The notes under the pieces: generated by a model
Databases searched by the model: none
Told to the model about the DNA's origin: nothing
The model's input: the letters and a program-made list of their open reading frames with translations, nothing else
Part shown: positions 56,136-64,000 of the stretch, in pieces
How positions within the stretch are numbered: position 1 is the stretch's first letter
Layout: every line of letters starts with the position of its first letter
NCBI GenBank assembly: GCA_009760855.2
Contig: WPIO01000002.1
Location: 12,808,001 to 12,872,000 of the forward strand
Length of the DNA stretch: 64,000 bases
Source of the DNA: Cristatella mucedo
Lineage: Eukaryota; Bryozoa; Phylactolaemata; Cristatellidae
Direction: 5' to 3'
Made by a program: the position numbers and the translations under genes

Positions 56136-56720
56136 AGAAAGGAGGTCAGTATCGTCTTTTTCGGTGCCAGGACCTGACTAGGAGGCATATCTAATCCATC
56201 GGTTTCTTGGCAATTCTAGTTAATGACAAGGTGTTGGGAACTGGGGAGACCAGTCGAGCATATACTGCGACCGATGGCGACAGTACGAGTGATTACACGG
56301 TGCACAAGGCTTGCATTTAGCAATTTAAGGCATGAGCCGCTCAAGATGCTAACATTGTCCATACCGAATAAACTGCAGCCACCAGGCCTTGTTAGAGGTC
56401 TCGTTTACTGCAGCTGCTCAGCAGCTGCCATGCTCGAGTTGCAGAGGCCTAGGCTGCAGTCAGTCATCATTGCAGCTCCGTCAGGTTGAATGTGGCTGCT
56501 CGCACCGAAAATACTCGACATGTAAGTTAATGCCGATCAACCACTACTCCACTTGCTGCCCCTCCTACCCAGGCATCGGCTTCAAGCATTGCTGAAACAG
56601 TAGTTGAGCCTATGCGTGGACTTAGCATCTAAAATACTACTAAGAGGGCCACGGAATAAACTGCAGCTAACAGGTCCCCCAGTCGGAGTCCGTTCTTGGT
56701 TTGCCTATGCCTCGCTCGAG
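56136..56720. other. no gene seen
   Basis: Short frames only. Confidence 0.4.
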
Positions 56721-56724
56721 CATG

Positions 56725-57012
56725 GCATGGCGTCCTCCGAGAACTCAAGCTCTTTCTAGGCACTTTACATTTGCTTTACATTTGCATTTACATTTGCTAA
56801 AAAGGGAGCAAGATCGAATGGTCACTGTTAACATGCTTAAGTCACTCAATTTCTAGAAATTAAGATGCTGCATGGAATTGGGGGACAACATTCCAGGGGG
56901 ACTCTGCCATCTTAGGTATGGACTCCCTGATCTTGTCTATCTTGTTGACAAATAAGCTAGAGAAGCGATCAGCTAGATCATCACAGGGATCACAGTGGCT
57001 CTGGCTTCCACT
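56725..57012 (-). pseudogene. L2 fragment: 3' tail fused to ORF N-terminal piece
   Basis: 56725-56790 is the L2 3'-terminal motif; directly beside it, 56870-57012 reads DDLADRFSSLFVNKIDKIRE, which matches residues about 38-57 of the intact ORF. Over 1.5 kb of the element in between is missing: internal deletion or two insertions. Confidence 0.8.
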
Positions 57013-57415
57013 GTTAAATAATGTCAGGTGCAGCTGCTGACGTGAATTTGTGCACACGGCTGAGGAGCAATCCTGGTAAGGATTCGTGAACGAGTAACAC
57101 TCCTGAGAGTGAGAGCCAAGCAGTCACCCTAAAAGTAGCCAATCGGCATGACTGAGCTAACTAGAATAGAATGAGTGCATACAAAATTGGTAGAATACAC
57201 TGTATACACCATTTATATAAGCATCACACATGCTATTGCATCTGGAAGACATGAGGTTTGCTATAAGCACATGCCGACACAGTATTTTGCCAGACAGCTT
57301 GCAAACGGTCTGAGTAGCATTGGCCTAGGTAATAGCAGAATATCCTGGGGATAGCAAGAGTGGCATACGGTTGTGCACAGCATATCAGCAAGGTGGTACT
57401 CTTCTTTCTTTGAAT
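57013..57415. other. no gene seen
   Basis: Unassigned sequence. Confidence 0.4.
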
Positions 57416-57535
57416 GGGCCGTGATAGCCTAAAAGGTAAGGTGCTTTCTCTTCACGAAAGAGGTCGTGAGTTCAAATCTTACAGTAAGCGATTGTTTATT
57501 GCCATCCTTAAGAGGTGGCAAAGCAGTTTAGGCTC
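57416..57535 (+). mobile_element. tRNA-derived SINE head
   Basis: GCCGTGATAGCCTAAAAGGTAAGG fits the Pol III A-box consensus (TAGCCTAAAAGG) and GAGTTCAAATC is the B box, followed by the ATTGCCATCC body. Only the first half is present. Confidence 0.72.
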
Positions 57536-57699
57536 GCAGACGGCTGGTTATTCCCTCGTCTAGACACAGCCATCTGCCGTCAGCCGAAGCAACTTGCCGT
57601 GTGCATTAGAGTGCTGGAGCACTGGAGCCCAGGCAGCAAATCTCTCTCTGAGCCCGCCCGTCTATCTCGTTATATACAACACACTGACCGACTAACCAC

Positions 57700-57775
57700 T
57701 CACATTCGTACACCCACACATAGACACACATGCGCACACCCACACACAGGTGTACACCTGGGAATGCACACACAG
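57700..57775. repeat. CA-rich repeat
   Basis: Interrupted CACA runs. Confidence 0.75.
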
Positions 57776-57882
57776 AGGTATATGCCTCCAGGCATATACA
57801 TAATACTCACACATTAATCCCTCTTCTCTTTAATTCCGGCAGAGGCCATGTTCATACAAAAAAGTTTAGTTCAATGCACATT

Positions 57883-58262
57883 TCAATTATGAAATTCCCT
57901 GATTTTGGCGACACTTCTTAGCTGAAACTAGGCTAAATAGAGGAAATGTGCTCATGTAAGGAAAGGCAATTTTTAGTAAGGTACGCAAAGTTTATGGGCC
58001 GACTCGACGGAAGTAATACTAGCAGAATCAATTCCCAGGTTAGGACTTCGAACTTTCTGGTGACACTTGGTTTTTTATTGGACAGGAGGCTGTCTGCCGG
58101 CTAGACAACTAACAGACGCTTTACCACAAAGGCAGCCATACTCTTGCAGTTTACGCAGCCTGATGCCAGAGTAACCTTCGTCGTCACACCGTAAGCCGAG
58201 CCTTCAACAAACACAAGCAAATGACTTAATTACAGCAATATCAAAGCAGCCTCTCCAAGGGC
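57883..58262. repeat. segmental duplication A1, right copy
   Basis: Counterpart of 18352-18750. It runs almost directly into A2; the 2.6 kb of LINE and triplet-repeat DNA present between A1 and A2 in the left copy is absent here. Confidence 0.85.
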
Positions 58263-58297
58263 ACTATGTAAATGTATTATTCTTCTTCTTATTATCG

Positions 58298-60048
<1,751 letters not shown>

Positions 60049-62424
60049 AAAGTATAATTAAAATTGCATTATACCTCATAAACCATGTAATAGCGATAAG
60101 GTTCAGGCTTTGCTATTCTTAGATACGATGAAGACAGTGTGCAGGACAATGAAATTTACTGAGACTTGCGATTGTGACTCAATGTACCGATTACTTGACC
60201 TGTGAGCGTACGTTGGCACCCTTCGTTTTGTTTCGTCCTACAAGGTACTATGTTGGTACGCTGACCGATCCATTCGTAACCTGGCGTTATTACATTGGCA
60301 AACTGTCTACCGATCGTGACCTCAAGTTTCTGGTTCATCGAAAAACGAAGAATATAATTTAGCGTTATTTCTTTCGAGCGATCAATGCTTTTTGCAAGCC
60401 ATAAGGGATCGGGATCAAGAGAGCAGTGCATAAATATTTAAATAAGTGAAGCAATGAAAATACTAATACAGTGTAAGAACATCTAACAGCCTCAATTTTT
60501 AGCGGCAGAATAGCCTTTATGGCTATCACCAAGGCTTGTAGTTGTCAATGCAAAATCGACCCTGATTGACTAAAAAACACGATGAGAGTCGTGAAGAGGG
60601 AACATCTTGGCCCTGGGCTAATAGTGCAGCAATTTATCGTCCGGAAAGTGCCATTGTAGCTTCTGGAATAATAGCTTTGCTAAAACCGTAGCATATGTAA
60701 TTGATACAATTTCTTAATAATGTGGGTCAAATACTCGAGATGCTTGCAACTGCAAGCACGAATAACGAGTTGTACATGCAGCAAGAATTAAAGCGCATAC
60801 ATTGTATGCTAACGTAGTAGGATACAGCAGTAATCACTTGTCAATTGCCTCAGGATGCCAGCTTTTGTGCGAGGTAAGTAAATTTCTTATGGGACTTCTG
60901 ACATGTCAGGTCGACCGAGAGTGTGAAACTGGCACCGTTGAGGTCATATCAATGACTTCAGGTCTTGTTTTCCCTCAAGAGCTTTGCACTGTGAATAGCT
61001 GAGAAGAGATCAGCAATCCTCGACAGAACAATCGTGCTCTTGACAAGAAATGCAATGTTCCCTTTAAGTCAACGGCTAGGAAGGCTTGGACTTGCTAAAC
61101 AACAAAGATGTGGTCGGTAGGTAACTAGTTCGTAAACTCTCTATTTTCAGAGGTCCCAGCCGATCCTAAGCATACAGTGAATTTTGTCTGAATTTTGGTC
61201 AATGCTTCGATTGGCTAGAGTTGACACCGTGAAGCTGGGGGTAACCTAGAGATCAATGAACACTTAAATGGGCTGAACTCATTTGATCACCGGTTAATTA
61301 GCTAGAGTTGACGATCTTTAGCCGAATGTCGTATAAAACGGATAGATGCCTTCCCACAGCTTCCTGACTGGAATCACTGGTCACACGAACTTGATTAAAA
61401 TTGAGGTACCTTTTTCTGGTGTTCGATATCCAGTTTAAACGCATGTCGACACCGGATGCAAAATCTGCAGCTGCTGCACCGGTGCTATACGACAAATAGA
61501 TACCTTCCCAAAGCTTCCTTAACTAAAAGCTCAGGCAAAAAAAAGCTGAGGGCATTTAACTTCAGCTTAAGCTGCTCTATATGCAGTGGAAACCCATGTC
61601 ATCATCGTTGTCAGAATGTGTATGTGCAGCAACGATGCTAAGCAATAAACTAAGGACAACCCTGAGCTTTCGTGACTCATTTGCACATACCTCAGTCACG
61701 ACATTGCTCGGGCTATTTTCTGTCGATGATTTATATGCCGAGCAAACTCAAGTCAAAGCCGAATGCAGAATTTGGTGCTGCTGCACCGGTGATATACGAC
61801 AGATAGATGCCTCCCAGAGTTTCCTTACTAAAATGCATACGGCTGGGTTAAGGACGTGGAACTGCAGTTCCTTTTTTGTGCAGCCTTATATGCAGTGGAA
61901 ACATTTTGTCGATGCCGGGTGTGGAATATGCAGCTGCCGTACCAGCGTTCAACGATAAAGAAATCTCTTTGCTGGTCTCTATCGACTGAATTGCATGGGC
62001 TGCACTCAGGCCAGTGGTCTATGCCTTAAAACTAATTTCGACCATGTCTGTCTGCGACTCATGGTACGAACGTTTTTATGTCTTAGCTACTGTTAATTCC
62101 CATTTTGAGTCAAGGTTAAATTATACGTTAAATAATGATTATATATACGTGAGTTGGATTTAATTACGTGGATGAATAATTAAAAGAAAATACGCTAATC
62201 GACCACTTGTACCGGAACTCAACTTTGTAATACTGATGCTCGATTGTCTGTGAGAACCTTAAAAACCTACCAATAAGCTAGCTTAAAAATCTAGCCGAAT
62301 CCCAATTCCAAATTGAAGCCAGTACTGATTGCCCGTTGAGGGCATGCAACTAATGGTTTGAAAGCAGATGCTTGACTATGTGCCTCGCCTGGGAATCTGG
62401 CATCGCATTATCGTTCACGAGAAA

Positions 62425-62502
62425 ATGGACAGTGATACAAGCTTGGACATGAATCTCATATGCAGCGATTGCTTAAATAGATGCTGTAATGGGCAGCCTT
62501 CT
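62425..62502 (+). pseudogene. second duplicate of coiled-coil gene exon 1
   Basis: Identical by eye to 33444-33521 (MDSDTSLDMN..., ending at |GTAAGT). The doubtful exon-2 candidate also recurs at 62681-62759. Confidence 0.7.
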
Positions 62503-62579
62503 GTAAGTCGTTAGAAAGCACCGGCTGCTTATCTTCAACCTTAGTAGAGTATTTCGACGGCTCGTCAAACCCGATGTCA

Positions 62580-63375
62580 ATCTCAAACGTCAGGGGAGTA
62601 ATTGTTTCTTGATTAAAAGTGACACATCGCGTGCATATCCTACGTGTACTCTCACAATAGTAGTATGCATATGTTTACAGGATCGCGGTTGTGTGGACTT
62701 TATCTCCCACGGATCGGTGGAGGCACACCCAACGAACGGCAAGGCTACCTTCACCCGAGGTGAGTCTTCTCCCACACTCCATCCGAGCAGCCCATAATCG
62801 TGTCACTACTGCTGAGCTTCCAGAAAAAGCCTGCCATTTCTCTGTGGTGAGCGTGCTTGTGCAAAGAGCTTCTTGGTAACTAGCTTTCGGTTGCTGGATG
62901 CCAGAACCAAAGAGAGCCCTCGATGGCAGGCAACCGACAGGTTGCTATTCCCAACCCCAGAAAGTTGATCACAATACCTGCACACTTGGTGTACTTGCGG
63001 TCTAAAGCCTTCTCGAGAGCATGGTAATTGCTTTGTCACACGAGACGGTCACATCTATGGTGATTACCGAAGTCCCGTCTAAGACGGCGAGGTCCGGCCG
63101 TGGCCGGTTGTCGCTAGCCTCAATGCACCCTTCAACGGTAGCCAGCAGGGCAGCAACCAAATAGATTTAGGAAAAAAGTCGTATCTGGCTGAGACCATCG
63201 TCATCAGCAAACAGCAATGGCGGACCAAACGATGTAGAGTGTCCTCCCTTTTTGAGCAGAGATGGCACTCGGCTGACTGGGTGGAATCAAAGCCACGTCC
63301 CGCTGTAAGTATCAGCAGCAAGTTTAATCGCACCTGGTGGACAAAGCCAGGCTTTGAGAACCTCGCGGGCGTTAA
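62580..63375 (-). pseudogene. second copy of the REL-endonuclease LINE remnant
   Basis: Duplicate of 33600-34400. CHLCSKREDTLHRLVRHC (63079-63333 frame) and the RPDLAVLDG endonuclease core are retained with the same frameshift, so the element decayed before the segment was duplicated. Confidence 0.72.
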
Positions 63376-64000
63376 TGCGAAAGAAGTTGCTGCGAGTGCT
63401 CAAGCGGTCGGTTCGAAGATACCGTCACGTTTTCCTCTGACCGACCATAGAAGCTGAGATCTATCCAGCTGCCGAACTTGACAGGCACCGTAATTACGAA
63501 ACTATCTCCTTTGGCGAGAAGGTCCATGTGAATGACCGAGACTTAATTTCCACTGATGGCAAAGCTGCAGCTCACTTTATTTTTTATTCAAATTTTTGGG
63601 TGTCTGCCCACATGTGAGATTAGGTGCTCTAGTTATCTCAGGATATATGTAGCGGCCAATTAGGACGTGGAGCTTACCCAGGGTAACCAGCACAGGAGGT
63701 CTGATGGCCCGTATCTGACAACAAAGTCTGGCTTTCTTCCCTGGGCCGAAACATCAGAGCATCTCAAGATGATAGAAGTCACGAAATCATCCGCCGCAAG
63801 ACGGCTAAAGCATAGCTTCTGAGTAAATATAAGTCCACCAAATAACTACATCTCATCACAAGAAGATCTCACAACTGCACTTCTTGTACATGGTGAGGCA
63901 ACATGTGACTCGGGACCCTGTGAGCACTGGGCTGAGACCCTACTAGGGATGCGACAGAATAAGCAACTGCTGGCTCTGGAGCGGTGGCCGAGCGAACAAT

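Larger units (their letters stand above)
60050..64000 (+). repeat. near-identical direct repeat, right copy (open at window end)
   Basis: 60050-60310 resembles the 5' block of units U2/U3; from about 60320 on it matches 31330-35024 almost base for base to the window edge. It contains the second exon-1 copy and second REL-LINE remnant but no 89-nt exon copy. Confidence 0.93.

Overview
This window looks like intron- and repeat-rich nuclear DNA of an invertebrate animal. The reasons are one recognisable metazoan gene (BLCAP), one multi-exon coiled-coil gene with ordinary GT-AG introns, CR1/L2-type LINEs with (ATT)n tails, a tRNA-derived SINE family, REL-endonuclease LINE remnants and many microsatellites. 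I see no operons, bacterial genes, rRNA, functional tRNA or CRISPR. I cannot name the species.

Layout. 0-9 kb is mostly non-coding: an ~890-bp CAG/CCAGG minisatellite (1.16-2.05 kb), SINEs, a perfect 2 x 301-bp inverted repeat centred at 5.2 kb that carries an L2 3' tail in each arm, and (CA)n, (GTGA)n and (TA)n arrays. 9.12-9.35 kb is an intronless BLCAP homologue with a plausible promoter and poly(A) signal. 10-24 kb holds decayed LINE fragments on both strands and a block (18.35-22.73 kb) found again at 57.9-60.05 kb. 24.2-33 kb is an array of ~2.2-kb units built from an intron-exon-intron piece of the coiled-coil gene; three units keep a copy of its 89-nt exon. 33.4-35.0 kb has a copy of that gene's first exon and an antisense REL-LINE remnant, followed by unassigned sequence. 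38.4-53.0 kb is the coiled-coil gene itself, about 16 exons, with SINEs, L2 tails and the best-preserved L2 copy (608-codon reverse transcriptase ORF on the minus strand) inside its introns. 53-57.9 kb holds more LINE/SINE debris. 57.9-64 kb repeats the left block, and its last 3.7 kb is nearly identical to 31.3-35.0 kb and runs off the edge.

Overall the coiled-coil gene lies between direct repeats about 29 kb apart, and pieces of it (exon 1 twice, the 89-nt exon three times) are scattered in those repeats. This suggests a locus that duplicates by unequal exchange, with LINE and SINE insertions as the likely homology. The coding content is small: BLCAP (a small membrane protein), the coiled-coil protein (function not recognised) and transposon proteins.
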